Of a DNA stretch of 51,043 nucleotides, positions 31,136 through 40,317 are shown in pieces. Made by a program: the position numbers and the translations under genes. Each line of letters starts with the position of its first letter. Positions within the stretch are counted from its first letter, which is position 1. The notes beneath the pieces were generated by a model, which worked only from the letters and a program-made list of their open reading frames with translations, made no database searches and was not told the DNA's origin. This stretch comes from an uncultured Clostridia bacterium (GTDB taxonomy: Bacteria > Bacillota > Clostridia > Oscillospirales > CAG-272). The stretch lies in assembly GCA_947625805.1 (NCBI GenBank), contig CANQPT010000001.1:1-51043 (forward strand), written 5' to 3'.

Positions 31136-32539
31136 ATGAAAAATTATGACGTAGTAATCATCGGCGCGGGGCCGTCCGGCATTTTTACCGCGCTTGAGAT
31201 GATCAAACAAGCATCACAAAAGAAAATCATCATTGTCGAAAAAGGCAGTCCGGTTGAAAAACGTGCCTGCCCCAAGGCAAAGACCGGAAAATGCGTGAAC
31301 TGCAAGCCGTACTGTCATATTACGACAGGCTTTTCCGGCGCGGGCGCTTTTTCGGACGGAAAACTCTCGCTCAATTACGAGGTGGGCGGCGATCTGCCGC
31401 AGTTGCTGGGCGCGGACACTGTGCAGTCCATGATCGACTATACCGACACCGTTTACCTTGAATTCGGCGCGGACACCAAGATCGAGGGGGTTTCCAACCC
31501 CGAAAAGGTCAAGGAGATACGCAAAAAGGCAATCACAGCAGGGCTCAAGCTGGTGGACTGTCCGATCCGGCACCTGGGCACAGAAAAGGCACAGCAACTC
31601 TACTATGATATCGAGCAATACCTGATCGCGCATGGCGTGGAGATCCTGTTTGGCTATGACTGCACAGATCTCGTGATCCGGGACAACGTATGCACCGGAG
31701 CAATCATACGGGATCTCGGCACGGGGCAAACCGATACCCTGCACGGCACGGACATCGTGGTTGCAACCGGGCGCAAGGGCGCCGACTGGCTGGAGGGACT
31801 GTGTGAGGAGCACGAGATCGCGCACCAGCCGGGCACGGTGGACATTGGCGTGCGGGTCGAGGTACGCAACGAGATCATGGAAGAGGTCAACGAGGTTCTT
31901 TATGAATCCAAATTGATCGGCTACCCTGCTCCTTTCAAAAATAAAGTGCGCACCTTCTGCCAGAATCCGGGCGGATTTGTCAGCCAGGAAAACTACGACA
32001 ACAACCTTGCCGTGGTCAACGGTCACTCCTATAAAGACATTAAGAGCAGCAATACCAACGTAGCCATCCTCTGCTCGCACAATTTTACCTATCCGTTCAA
32101 CCAGCCGATCGCCTACGCGCAGAAGGTCGGCGAACTGACCAATATGCTTGCCAACGGGCAGATTCTCGTACAGCGGTACGGCGATATCCTCGACGGCAAG
32201 CGCACATGGGAGAAGGAACTGGCTCAATCGAACGTGCGTCCAACCATTCCGGACGCTGTGGCCGGCGACATCACGGCCGCCATGCCCTATCGGGCAATGA
32301 CCAACATCATCGGCTTTATCAAAGCGATGGATTACGTAGTGCCGGGCTTTGCATCTACCGAGACTCTGCTCTACTCGCCCGAACTCAAGTTTTACTCCAA
32401 CCGGGTTAGGATGGACACCGACCTCAACACCAACATTCAGGGTCTGCACTGCCTCGGGGACAGTTCCGGCTGGACGCGGGGACTGATGATGGCGTCTGCC
32501 ATGGGCGTCATTATGGGCAGAAAACTGGCGGGCAGGTAA
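31136..32539 (+). CDS. NAD(P)/FAD-dependent dehydrogenase (COG2509 type)
   Basis: This 467-residue flavoprotein has the N-terminal FAD motif VIIGAGPSGIFTALE, a Cys-rich stretch near residues 43-60 (CPKAKTGKCVNCKPYC), GFSGAGAFSDGKLSLN, and a C-terminal GDSSGWTRGLMMASAMG that closes over FAD. The family (uncharacterised FAD-dependent dehydrogenases) is widespread in Firmicutes, but its substrate is not known to me. No Shine-Dalgarno is seen before the ATG and the -10 box ends only 6 bp upstream. Monocistronic; the aro promoter follows. Confidence 0.85.
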   Translation: MKNYDVVIIGAGPSGIFTALEMIKQASQKKIIIVEKGSPVEKRACPKAKTGKCVNCKPYCHITTGFSGAGAFSDGKLSLNYEVGGDLPQLLGADTVQSMIDYTDTVYLEFGADTKIEGVSNPEKVKEIRKKAITAGLKLVDCPIRHLGTEKAQQLYYDIEQYLIAHGVEILFGYDCTDLVIRDNVCTGAIIRDLGTGQTDTLHGTDIVVATGRKGADWLEGLCEEHEIAHQPGTVDIGVRVEVRNEIMEEVNEVLYESKLIGYPAPFKNKVRTFCQNPGGFVSQENYDNNLAVVNGHSYKDIKSSNTNVAILCSHNFTYPFNQPIAYAQKVGELTNMLANGQILVQRYGDILDGKRTWEKELAQSNVRPTIPDAVAGDITAAMPYRAMTNIIGFIKAMDYVVPGFASTETLLYSPELKFYSNRVRMDTDLNTNIQGLHCLGDSSGWTRGLMMASAMGVIMGRKLAGR

Positions 32540-32556
32540 AAATTTCCCGTCCGCCC

Positions 32557-32585
32557 TTGACAAATGCCCGTCCGGGTGCTATACT
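32557..32585 (+). promoter_or_regulatory. Sigma-A promoter of the aromatic amino acid operon
   Basis: TTGACA (32557-32562), a 17-bp spacer and TATACT (32580-32585). Transcription would start near 32592, giving a leader of about 170 nt. Confidence 0.85.
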
Positions 32586-32614
32586 CTATATATCCTTAAT
32601 ATTTCGGAGAAATC

Positions 32615-32674
32615 ATGAAAAACCGTTGGTTTGTGTATGCGTATTATTTCTTTTACTGCGGATGTGCCCGGTAA
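32615..32674 (+). CDS. Aromatic-rich leader peptide of the aro operon
   Basis: This 19-codon reading frame (MKNRWFVYAYYFFYCGCAR) has a CGGAGA ribosome-binding site 5 bp before the ATG. Eight of its 19 residues are aromatic: one Trp, three Phe and four Tyr, at positions 5-14. It lies between the operon promoter and a hairpin before the DAHP synthase gene. This is the classic layout of a ribosome-mediated attenuator: stalling at Phe, Tyr or Trp codons would signal shortage. It is too short for ordinary gene finders. The codon content is far outside chance for a random 20-codon frame. Confidence 0.85.
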   Translation: MKNRWFVYAYYFFYCGCAR

Positions 32675-32746
32675 AAGCAATTTGTGTTGCAAACTTACGT
32701 TGCAAACCGTATTTTTCGACCGCACAGATTGCTGTGCGGTCTTTCG
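32663..32746 (+). promoter_or_regulatory. Attenuator of the aro operon (terminator and competing pairing)
   Basis: A perfect 10-bp stem (gaccgcacag 32718-32727 / ctgtgcggtc 32732-32741) with loop attg is followed by TTTCGTT. Its 5' arm can instead pair with tgtgcccggt (32663-32672), the last codons and stop of the leader peptide. A ribosome stalled at the aromatic codons would leave that segment free (antitermination); one reaching the stop would cover it. The T-run is weak and the hairpin ends 8 bp before the aroF ribosome-binding site, so a translational effect is also possible. Confidence 0.7.
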
Positions 32747-32761
32747 TTAGGAGCAGAGAAA

Positions 32762-33766
32762 ATGATCGCAATCTTAAAACCGAACGTCACCGACGCACAG
32801 ATCAAAAGCCTGTCCGCGTGGTTTCGCGCGCAGGGGCTGAGCGTGCACCTGTCCCGCGGAGAATATCAGACGGTCATGGGGCTGATCGGCGATACCAGCA
32901 AAGTAGACACAGAACTCGTCGAAGGACTTGACACCGTACAGAGCGTCATGCGCATCTCCGAGCCGTATAAAAGCGCCAACCGAAAGTTCCACCCGCTCGA
33001 TACGGTCGTATCCTGCGGCGGGGCAAAGATCGGCGGGGGAAATTTCGCGCTGATCGCCGGCCCCTGCTCAGTGGAAAGCGAAGCGCAGATTGTCGGGATC
33101 GCACACAGCGTGAAAAGCGCCGGAGCCGCGATTCTGCGCGGCGGTGCATTCCACTTACGCACCTCGCCTTATGCTTTTCAGGGCCTGCAGCAAGAGGGTC
33201 TTGACCTGTTAGTCCGCGCAAAAGAGCAGACAGGGCTGCCGATCGTCACCGAGATTGTCAGCGTCGAGCAACTGCCGCTTTTTGACCGGGTCGACCTGAT
33301 CCAGGTGAGCGGGCGAAATATGCAGAACTTCGACCTGCTTCGGGAACTGGGCAAAACGGACAAGCCGATCTTGCTCAAACGGGGGCCGGCCAATACGATC
33401 GATGAACTGCTCATGAGCGCCGAACACATTATGGCGGGCGGAAACGAACGGGTCGTTCTCTGCGAGCAGGGCATCCGTACCTTTGAGACCCACACCCGCA
33501 CGACCTTGGATCTGTCTGCCATTCCGGCTTTACATGAGTTGACCCATCTGCCGGTGGTAGTCGATCCCTCCAGGGCGGCCCTTTCCGCCGGGCTGATTGC
33601 GCCCATGGCACTGGCGGCTGTCGCCGCAGGGGCGGACGGCGTGATGATTGAGGTGCACAACGATCCCTCCTACGCGCTGTGCGACGGCGCACAGTCGATC
33701 ACGCCGGACGCATTTACAGCACTGGCCAAGCAGATCGAGGCGGTCCGCCGGGCGGTGGTACAATGA
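32762..33766 (+). CDS. aroF: 3-deoxy-7-phosphoheptulonate (DAHP) synthase, type I-beta
   Basis: This protein of 334 residues has an N-terminal ferredoxin-like regulatory domain (about 1-70) and a TIM-barrel: LIAGPCSVES, RGGAFHLRTSPYAFQG, LLKRGPANTI, CEQGIRTFETHTR, IEVHNDP and CDGAQS. It catalyses the first step, condensing PEP and erythrose 4-phosphate. Odd point: the conserved DPSH motif, whose His is one of four metal ligands, reads DPSR (Arg271), and the usual ERG before IRTFE reads EQG (Gln236). The enzyme may be altered or impaired. The ATG at 32762 follows AGGAG. First gene of the operon, behind the attenuator. Confidence 0.88.
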   Translation: MIAILKPNVTDAQIKSLSAWFRAQGLSVHLSRGEYQTVMGLIGDTSKVDTELVEGLDTVQSVMRISEPYKSANRKFHPLDTVVSCGGAKIGGGNFALIAGPCSVESEAQIVGIAHSVKSAGAAILRGGAFHLRTSPYAFQGLQQEGLDLLVRAKEQTGLPIVTEIVSVEQLPLFDRVDLIQVSGRNMQNFDLLRELGKTDKPILLKRGPANTIDELLMSAEHIMAGGNERVVLCEQGIRTFETHTRTTLDLSAIPALHELTHLPVVVDPSRAALSAGLIAPMALAAVAAGADGVMIEVHNDPSYALCDGAQSITPDAFTALAKQIEAVRRAVVQ

Positions 33767-34599
33767 GGGTCGGAGTTGTCGGACTCGGCTTGATCGGCGG
33801 CTCGCTTGCCAAGGTCTATCACGAACAGGGGCATACCGTGCTTGCCTACGACCGCGAACAGAGCATCACCGATTTTGCCGTGATGAGCGGCGTATGCGAC
33901 GCGCCCCTGACCAAAGAAGATCTCGCAGGGCTTGATCTCTTATATATCGCCCTCTATCCGCAGGCGGCCATCGACTATCTGCGGCAGGCAGCGCCCGATA
34001 TCGGCAAGCAGACGGTGGTCATCGACTGCTGCGGCGTCAAGAAAATCGTGTGCGACGCCTGTTTTCCGATCGCAGAACAATATGGCTTTACCTTTGTGGG
34101 CGGGCACCCGATGGCGGGTTCGCACAAGAGCGGATTTAAGGCAAGCAGGGCAAATCTTTTTCACGGCGCCTCCATGATCATCGTGCCCGACCGCTTTGAC
34201 GATATATTATTTCTTGAAAAGATTAAGGCGCTGGTCATGCCCGCCGGGTTTGGACGGGTGACCGTGACCGACGCGGACAATCACGACCGCATGATCGCCT
34301 TCACCTCGCAGATGGCACACATCGTGTCCAATGCGTATATCAAAAGTCCGACCGCAGGTTCGCACAAGGGCTTTTCGGCGGGCAGTTACAAGGACTTGAC
34401 CCGTGTTGCATGGCTCAACGCGGATATGTGGACCGAGTTATTCTTGGAAAACCCGGCACATCTGCTCTACGAGCTCGACACGATCATCGATGCACTCGCC
34501 GCCTACCGCGATGCGATCGCGCAAGGCGACGCCGACACCCTGCACGCACTGCTCGAAGCGGGAAAACAACGCAAAGAGGAGGTTGACGGTATCCGATGA
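33763..34599 (+). CDS. tyrA: Prephenate dehydrogenase
   Basis: This 278-residue NAD(P)-dependent enzyme turns prephenate into 4-hydroxyphenylpyruvate for tyrosine. Visible are GLGLIGGSLAKVY (nucleotide binding), the IDCCGVKK segment, GGHPMAGSHKSGF with the catalytic His, and a helical C-terminal dimer domain with FTSQMAHIVSNAY. No ACT domain is attached, so feedback must act elsewhere. The ATG overlaps the aroF stop by 4 bp and it overlaps aroB by 4 bp in turn. Confidence 0.93.
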   Translation: MRVGVVGLGLIGGSLAKVYHEQGHTVLAYDREQSITDFAVMSGVCDAPLTKEDLAGLDLLYIALYPQAAIDYLRQAAPDIGKQTVVIDCCGVKKIVCDACFPIAEQYGFTFVGGHPMAGSHKSGFKASRANLFHGASMIIVPDRFDDILFLEKIKALVMPAGFGRVTVTDADNHDRMIAFTSQMAHIVSNAYIKSPTAGSHKGFSAGSYKDLTRVAWLNADMWTELFLENPAHLLYELDTIIDALAAYRDAIAQGDADTLHALLEAGKQRKEEVDGIR

Positions 34600-35654
34600 A
34601 AACCGTACAAATCAACACTTCCAAACCATATAAAGTCGAAATCGGACCGGGACTGTTACGTGAGTGCGGCGCACGCCTGAGGACGGTGTTAGGCGACTGT
34701 TCGCTTTGCATTGTGAGCGACGATACGGTAGACGCGCTGTACGGCGAGACGGCCGAACGCTCTCTGCGGAATGCCGGATATGCGGTTGTGCGTTTTGTTT
34801 TCCCACACGGAGAAGCATCCAAGACCGCCGAAACCTACCTTGCACTGCTCAATTTTCTTGCGCAGCATTATCTGACCCGTACGGACGCCCTTGTCGCCTT
34901 GGGCGGCGGCGTGGTAGGCGACCTGTGCGGCTTTGCCGCAGCCACCTATCTGCGCGGTATTCGTTTTGTGCAGATTCCCACTACTCTTCTTGCCGCCGTG
35001 GACTCCTCGGTAGGCGGAAAGACCGCGATCGACATTCCGGCCGGGAAAAACTTAGTCGGTGCGTTTCACCGGCCCGAACTGGTGCTCTGCGATACCGACC
35101 TGCTCCGCACTCTGCCTGCGGATATCTACCGCGACGGGTGCGCCGAGGTCATCAAATACGGCGTAATCTGCGACGAGGCGTTTTTCGAGTGTCTGGCGCG
35201 TACCCCGGTCAAAGAACAAGAAGAGGAAGCGATCTTCCGCTGTGTGGAAATCAAGCGGGATATTGTAAGTCAGGACGAGTTCGACCGGGGTATGCGGGCA
35301 CTGCTCAATTTCGGACACACGGTCGGCCACGCCATCGAAGCGTGCAGCGATTTCACCATCTCTCACGGCTGCGGAGTCGCCCTCGGTATGCGGGCGGTCA
35401 GCCGCGCGTCGGCGTCGCTCGGCCGGTGCACGGACGACTGCGCCGCACGTATCAATGCGATTCTCGACGTTTACGGCTTTCCCGATCAAATCCCGTACAG
35501 CGCCGAACAACTTGAGGCGATAGCCCTCTCGGATAAAAAGCGGGCGGGCGACAGCATTACGCTGATCATACCCAAAGCCGTCGGCAACTGTGTGACCGAA
35601 AAGATCCCGGCGGCCGAATTGAAAGAGTTCCTTTTGGCAGGACTTAACGCATGA
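34596..35654 (+). CDS. aroB: 3-dehydroquinate synthase
   Basis: This 352-residue protein shows the NAD- and metal-binding motifs GGGVVGDLCGFAAATYLRGI (about 102-121), QIPTTLLAAVDSSVGGKTAID (spanning about 127-147) and the zinc His in FGHTVGHAIE. It makes 3-dehydroquinate from DAHP, the second step. Normal length, ATGA overlaps on both sides. Confidence 0.95.
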   Translation: MKTVQINTSKPYKVEIGPGLLRECGARLRTVLGDCSLCIVSDDTVDALYGETAERSLRNAGYAVVRFVFPHGEASKTAETYLALLNFLAQHYLTRTDALVALGGGVVGDLCGFAAATYLRGIRFVQIPTTLLAAVDSSVGGKTAIDIPAGKNLVGAFHRPELVLCDTDLLRTLPADIYRDGCAEVIKYGVICDEAFFECLARTPVKEQEEEAIFRCVEIKRDIVSQDEFDRGMRALLNFGHTVGHAIEACSDFTISHGCGVALGMRAVSRASASLGRCTDDCAARINAILDVYGFPDQIPYSAEQLEAIALSDKKRAGDSITLIIPKAVGNCVTEKIPAAELKEFLLAGLNA

Positions 35655-36880
35655 ATATCACCTTAAACAAAAAAAGCGTACATGCCGTCCTGCCCGCGAT
35701 TCCGTCCAAAAGTATGGCGCATCGTCTTCTGATCTGTGCTTCTCTTGCCGATCGGCCGACCGAGATCGCCTGCAAGGCGCGCAACGAGGATATCGACGCC
35801 ACAGTGCGGTGTCTTACCGCACTCGGTGCGCAAATCACGTACGCGGACGGCGTTTTCACAGTCACGCCGGGTACAGCGCAAGCGCTCCCGTGCGACTGCG
35901 GCGAGAGCGGCTCGACCCTGCGCTTTTTGCTTCCGGTGATCTGCGCGCTCGGAAACGGCGGAAGTCTCACCATGCACGGGCGTTTGCCCGAACGTCCGAT
36001 CTTTCCCCTGCGGGAGCAACTGATTGCGCACGGGTGCACGGTCGGCGAACAGGGGACAAATCCTCTGCCGGTATCAGGCAAACTGACCGCAGGCGACTAT
36101 ACCCTGCCGGGCAACGTTTCCTCGCAATTTATCTCGGGACTGTTGTTCGCCCTGCCCCTGACCGGGCAGGTGTGCACCATTTCCATTACGGGAAAAATCG
36201 AATCCGAACCGTATATCCGTATGACCCTCTCGGCACTATCCCGGTTTGGCATTACCGCCGACTGGCAGGGGCAGGTCATCACCATTCCCGAAGGCCAGCG
36301 CTACCGCTCGCCGGGCGTTGCCGCAGTCGAAGGCGACTGGTCAAACGCCGCATTTCCGCTGTGTGCGGGGGCAATCGCAGGTGAGCTTACCCTGACCGGG
36401 ATCGGAGCGTCCTTGCAGGGCGACCGCGCCATTCTGCGCATTCTGCGAAAATTCGGCGCACAGGTGTGTGAGCAAGAGAACAGTGTCACGGTACGGAAAG
36501 CGCCGTTACAGGCGATCCATGTTGACGCATCGGATATTCCCGATCTTGTGCCGGTCATCGCAGTCACAGCCCTTGCCGCCAAAGGCGACACGGTCATCAC
36601 AGGAGCGGCACGTCTGCGCATCAAGGAGAGTGACCGCATCGCGTCGGTCTGCGAACTGATCCGTCGGCTGGGCGGCTCTGTCACCGAACATCCGGACGGT
36701 ATGACCGTACACGGAACGGGCAGATTGCGGGGAGGAACGGTTTCCTCTTGGGGCGACCACCGCATTGCCATGAGCGCCGCGGTCGCCTCCCTGCTCTGCA
36801 ACGACAGCGTAACGATAGAGGATGCACAGGCAGTGGCCAAATCCTATCCCGGATTTTTTGAGGATTTTTTGAAACTATGA
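35651..36880 (+). CDS. aroA: EPSP synthase (3-phosphoshikimate 1-carboxyvinyltransferase)
   Basis: This 409-residue two-domain protein has an N-terminal PSKSMAHRLLICASLAD, GESGSTLRFLLPV (GNSGT-like loop), the linker NVSSQFISGLLFALP, and a C-terminal RIKESDRIASV and WGDHRIAMS. It transfers enolpyruvate from PEP to shikimate 3-phosphate, the sixth step. Somewhat short, but all motifs are present. Overlaps aroB and aroC by 4 bp. Confidence 0.95.
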   Translation: MNITLNKKSVHAVLPAIPSKSMAHRLLICASLADRPTEIACKARNEDIDATVRCLTALGAQITYADGVFTVTPGTAQALPCDCGESGSTLRFLLPVICALGNGGSLTMHGRLPERPIFPLREQLIAHGCTVGEQGTNPLPVSGKLTAGDYTLPGNVSSQFISGLLFALPLTGQVCTISITGKIESEPYIRMTLSALSRFGITADWQGQVITIPEGQRYRSPGVAAVEGDWSNAAFPLCAGAIAGELTLTGIGASLQGDRAILRILRKFGAQVCEQENSVTVRKAPLQAIHVDASDIPDLVPVIAVTALAAKGDTVITGAARLRIKESDRIASVCELIRRLGGSVTEHPDGMTVHGTGRLRGGTVSSWGDHRIAMSAAVASLLCNDSVTIEDAQAVAKSYPGFFEDFLKL

Positions 36881-37971
36881 AAAGTACGCTGACATTAAAC
36901 AAACTGAACGTCACCATCTTCGGCGGATCGCACTCGCAAAAGATCGGCACAGAAGTCGAGGGACTGCCGGCGGGCGCACGGTTTAATCCCGACGCCCTGC
37001 AAGCCTTTCTCGAACGGCGCGCGCCCGGCCGGGCGGCATACGCCACGACCCGCCGTGAACCGGATCAGGCAATTTTCGAGCGCGGCGTGAGCGACGGTGT
37101 GATTACCGACGGTTCACTGCGGGCGGTCATTCACAACACAGACACCCGCTCGGGCGATTACGGAAATCTGCGGGACGTTCCCCGCCCCGCCCATGCCGAC
37201 TACCCTGCCGCCGTCAAATATCACGGGAAGAACCAAACGGCGGGCGGCGGACATTTCTCCGCACGCATGACCGCGCCCCTGTGTATCGCAGGCGGGATTT
37301 GCCTGCAATTACTTGAAGAAGCGGGCATTCGCATCGGCGCGCACATCGCCCGTATCGGGCATGTGGACGACGTCCCCTTTGACCCGCTTGCGCCGCAGAT
37401 TAATGCAATCGGCTCTTTTCCTACGATAAGTGAAGAGCGGGGCGCACAGATGCGCGAGGTAATCGAACAGGCGCGTCTGCGTGCCGACTCGATCGGCGGC
37501 ATGGTCGAATGTGCCGCGACAGGACTTCCGGTAGGGCTCGGCGAGCATATGTTTTACGGCCTCGAGAACATCCTCTCGCAGGTGATTTTCGGCATACCGG
37601 CCGTCAAAGGCATCGAGTTCGGCGCAGGTTTTGCGGTCGCGGGTATGTATGGCTCACAAAATAACGATCCCTACTATTACGACGCAGACACAGTACGCAC
37701 CAAAACCAATCACCACGGCGGTGTGCTGGGAGGCATGAGTACCGGAATGCCGCTTATTTTCCGGTGCGCCTTCAAACCTACTCCTTCGATTGGAATCCCG
37801 CAACAGAGCGTCAGTCTTTCCGAGCGGAAAAACACCATCCTTACGATCAAGGGCAGACACGATCCGTGCGTTGTTCCGCGTGCCGTTCCGGTCGTGGAGG
37901 CCGCGACGGCGATCGCACTATATGACGCATATCTTACGGCAAAGGACGAGGAAAACCATGGACTTAACTGA
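36877..37971 (+). CDS. aroC: Chorismate synthase
   Basis: This 364-residue FMN-dependent enzyme makes chorismate from EPSP. Motifs are GGSHSQKIGTEVEGLP, the RPAHADYPAAVKYHG region, GGGHFSARMTAPL, and a C-terminal KTNHHGGVLGGMSTGMPL followed by GRHDPCVVPRAVPVVEA. Reduced flavin is needed, consistent with anaerobic metabolism. Its last 14 bp overlap pheA. Confidence 0.96.
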   Translation: MKSTLTLNKLNVTIFGGSHSQKIGTEVEGLPAGARFNPDALQAFLERRAPGRAAYATTRREPDQAIFERGVSDGVITDGSLRAVIHNTDTRSGDYGNLRDVPRPAHADYPAAVKYHGKNQTAGGGHFSARMTAPLCIAGGICLQLLEEAGIRIGAHIARIGHVDDVPFDPLAPQINAIGSFPTISEERGAQMREVIEQARLRADSIGGMVECAATGLPVGLGEHMFYGLENILSQVIFGIPAVKGIEFGAGFAVAGMYGSQNNDPYYYDADTVRTKTNHHGGVLGGMSTGMPLIFRCAFKPTPSIGIPQQSVSLSERKNTILTIKGRHDPCVVPRAVPVVEAATAIALYDAYLTAKDEENHGLN

Positions 37972-39100
37972 ATCAAGGCAAAAAATCGATCAGATCGACA
38001 ATGCGCTCATCCGCTTGTTTGAAGAGCGCATGGCGGTCTGCACTGAGGTCGCAAACTACAAGCGGGCAAACGGACTTCCTGTGTTGGACGCGGCGCGTGA
38101 ACGCTCCAAACTGGCCGATCTTTCGAGCAAAGTCGCGCCCGATATGAAAACCTACATTCGCTCACTCTATTCGCTGATCTTTGAACTTGCACGCACCTAC
38201 GAGCACAAGATGATGTCAAAGGAAACCAATCTCTTTCGCGAGATTGAGAGCGCGATCGAGCGCACCCGGCGCGCTTTCCCAAAAGAGGCAAAAATCGCAT
38301 GTCAGGGGGTCGAGGGCGCATACTCGCAGACAGCGTCCGAAAAACTGTTCGACTATCCCGATATCCGCTATTATTCCTCGTTTGCAAAGGTTTTTGCCGC
38401 CATCGAGGCGGGCGAGTGCGACTACGGCGTACTGCCGCTGGAAAACAGTACGGCAGGGTCGGTCAACAAGGTTTACGATCTTATGATCGAGCACAATTTT
38501 CACATCGTGCGCTCGGCGCGGGTCAAGGTCGACCACAATCTCATGGCGCGCCCCGGCGCAAAACTCGAAAAGATTACCGAAATCTTCTCACACGAGCAGG
38601 CACTCAACCAGTGCTCGAGGTTCTTGAAAGATCTTCCGAACGTCAAGATCACAGCCTGTGCCAACACCGCGATGGCGGCACAACTGGTCGCAAACTCCGG
38701 ACGGGACGACGTCGCCGCCATCTGTTCGCAATCCTGCGCACAGTTATATGGCCTCTCTACCCTTGCCGGTGCGATCCAGGATGCGGGCAACAATCATACC
38801 CGCTTTATCTGTATTTCCAAAGATCTTGAGATCTTTCCGGGCGCGGACAAGACCTCGCTTATGCTGGTCACCCCGCACAAACCGGGCGCACTCTACCGGG
38901 TGCTCTCCCGCTTCTATGCGCTGGGCATCAATCTGCAAAAATTAGAGAGCCGCCCGATCGCCGACAAGGATTTTGAGTTTATGTTCTATTTTGATTTAGA
39001 CACTTCCATCTACTCCCCGGAATTTGTACAGCTCATGTGTGAACTGGACGGTCTGTGCGACGACTTCAAATATCTGGGCAGTTATACGGAGATGGCCTGA
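37958..39100 (+). CDS. pheA: Bifunctional chorismate mutase / prephenate dehydratase (P-protein)
   Basis: This protein of about 380 residues has an AroQ-type chorismate mutase (1-90, RQKIDQIDNALIRLFEERM), a prephenate dehydratase domain (about 108-285, CQGVEGAYSQTASEKLF; LPLENSTAGSV; NNHTRFICIS) and an ACT domain (about 295-375) with the Phe-binding ESRP motif. It produces phenylpyruvate and should be feedback-inhibited by phenylalanine. I chose the ATG at 37958 after GAGGAAAA; a much longer upstream frame lies inside aroC. It is also the likely mutase for tyrosine synthesis. Confidence 0.95.
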   Translation: MDLTESRQKIDQIDNALIRLFEERMAVCTEVANYKRANGLPVLDAARERSKLADLSSKVAPDMKTYIRSLYSLIFELARTYEHKMMSKETNLFREIESAIERTRRAFPKEAKIACQGVEGAYSQTASEKLFDYPDIRYYSSFAKVFAAIEAGECDYGVLPLENSTAGSVNKVYDLMIEHNFHIVRSARVKVDHNLMARPGAKLEKITEIFSHEQALNQCSRFLKDLPNVKITACANTAMAAQLVANSGRDDVAAICSQSCAQLYGLSTLAGAIQDAGNNHTRFICISKDLEIFPGADKTSLMLVTPHKPGALYRVLSRFYALGINLQKLESRPIADKDFEFMFYFDLDTSIYSPEFVQLMCELDGLCDDFKYLGSYTEMA

Positions 39101-40317
39101 TGCGCGCGGCACTGATCGGCGAAAAACTCGGACACAGTTATTCGCCGCAGATCCATGCCCTGCTCGCCGACTATTCCTATCAACTGCACGAGGTGGCCAA
39201 AGAGGATCTCGGGGTACTGATGCGCGACCTGCCTTTTGACGCGGTCAACGTCACCATTCCCTATAAAAAAGCAGTGATCCCGTACCTATCCGAAATCAGC
39301 GAGCGTGCACGGGCGATCGGCAGTGTGAATACGATTGTCCGCCGTCCGGGGGGAAGTTTATATGGGGACAACACCGATTACTACGGCTTCGCCTATCAGA
39401 TAAAAAAATTAGGTGTTTCCGTTTCGGGCAAAAAGGCGCTTGTGCTGGGCTCGGGCGGCTCGTCCGCCACCGTACAGGCAGTTCTGCGGGACAAGGGCGT
39501 GGGTGAGATCATCGTGATTTCGCGCGAGGGCGAACACAATTATGAAACCGTCGGGCGGCAGGCGGACGCTGACATCATCGTCAATACCACGCCTGTGGGT
39601 ATGTACCCCAAAAACGGAGAAAGCCGGGTCGATTTAGCCCTGTTTCCGCACTTGCAGGGGGTATTCGATCTCATCTACAATCCCATGCGCACCGCCCTTA
39701 TGCTGGACGCCGAACAGCGGGGGATTCCGTGTATCGGCGGACTTTCCATGCTGGTTGCTCAGGCCAAAGCCGCAAGCGAAGTCTTCACAGGCAAGACCAT
39801 CGATGACGCCCGCATCGACGAAATTACCGATACCCTTACCCGCAAAGTGCGCAATATTATCCTGATCGGTATGCCCGGCTGCGGCAAAACCACCGTCGGC
39901 AAGGCGCTTGCCTCTTATACCGGACGGGAATTTGTCGACTGCGACGCTGAGATCGTGCGCCGCGCAGGAAAATCCATTCCCGACATCTTCGCGGAAAGCG
40001 GCGAGGAGGCGTTCCGCGCAATCGAGAGCGAGGTCACGGCAGATTTAGCAAAAGAAAGCGGCCGCATCATCGCAACCGGCGGCGGAGTGGTCACGCGCGC
40101 GTGCAACTACGGTCCCCTGCACCAGAACGGAGTGATCGTACACTTAACGCGGGATCCCGATGCGCTTGCCACCGAAAACAGACCCCTGTCCGCAGGCAAA
40201 GATATGCGTCAAATGGAGCACGAACGGGCACCGCTCTATGCGGCGTTCGCAGACTGTACCGTCCGCGTGCACGGCCCGGAAAAGACCGCGCGGGATATTC
40301 TGGAGGCAATACAATGA
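39100..40317 (+). CDS. aroE-aroK: Shikimate dehydrogenase-shikimate kinase fusion
   Basis: This 405-residue protein joins AroE (about 1-255: [21 protein letters not shown] with the catalytic Lys, [31 protein letters not shown]) to AroK (about 262-405: Walker [40 protein letters not shown] lid). It would carry out two consecutive reactions, dehydroshikimate to shikimate to shikimate 3-phosphate, skipping no step. The ATG shares its A with the pheA stop TGA. Fusion is real: one uninterrupted frame. Confidence 0.95.
   Translation: MRAALIGEKLGHSYSPQIHALLADYSYQLHEVAKEDLGVLMRDLPFDAVNVTIPYKKAVIPYLSEISERARAIGSVNTIVRRPGGSLYGDNTDYYGFAYQIKKLGVSVSGKKALVLGSGGSSATVQAVLRDKGVGEIIVISREGEHNYETVGRQADADIIVNTTPVGMYPKNGESRVDLALFPHLQGVFDLIYNPMRTALMLDAEQRGIPCIGGLSMLVAQAKAASEVFTGKTIDDARIDEITDTLTRKVRNIILIGMPGCGKTTVGKALASYTGREFVDCDAEIVRRAGKSIPDIFAESGEEAFRAIESEVTADLAKESGRIIATGGGVVTRACNYGPLHQNGVIVHLTRDPDALATENRPLSAGKDMRQMEHERAPLYAAFADCTVRVHGPEKTARDILEAIQ

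Noticed and set aside
31214..32563. 449-codon minus-strand frame opposite the FAD protein
   Set aside because: Shadow of a GC-rich plus-strand gene with strong family motifs; composition is not protein-like.
32592..32761. T-box or other tRNA/ligand riboswitch before the aro operon
   Set aside because: No T-box consensus (AGGGTGGNACCGCG) or other known aptamer core is present; the aromatic leader peptide explains the region better.
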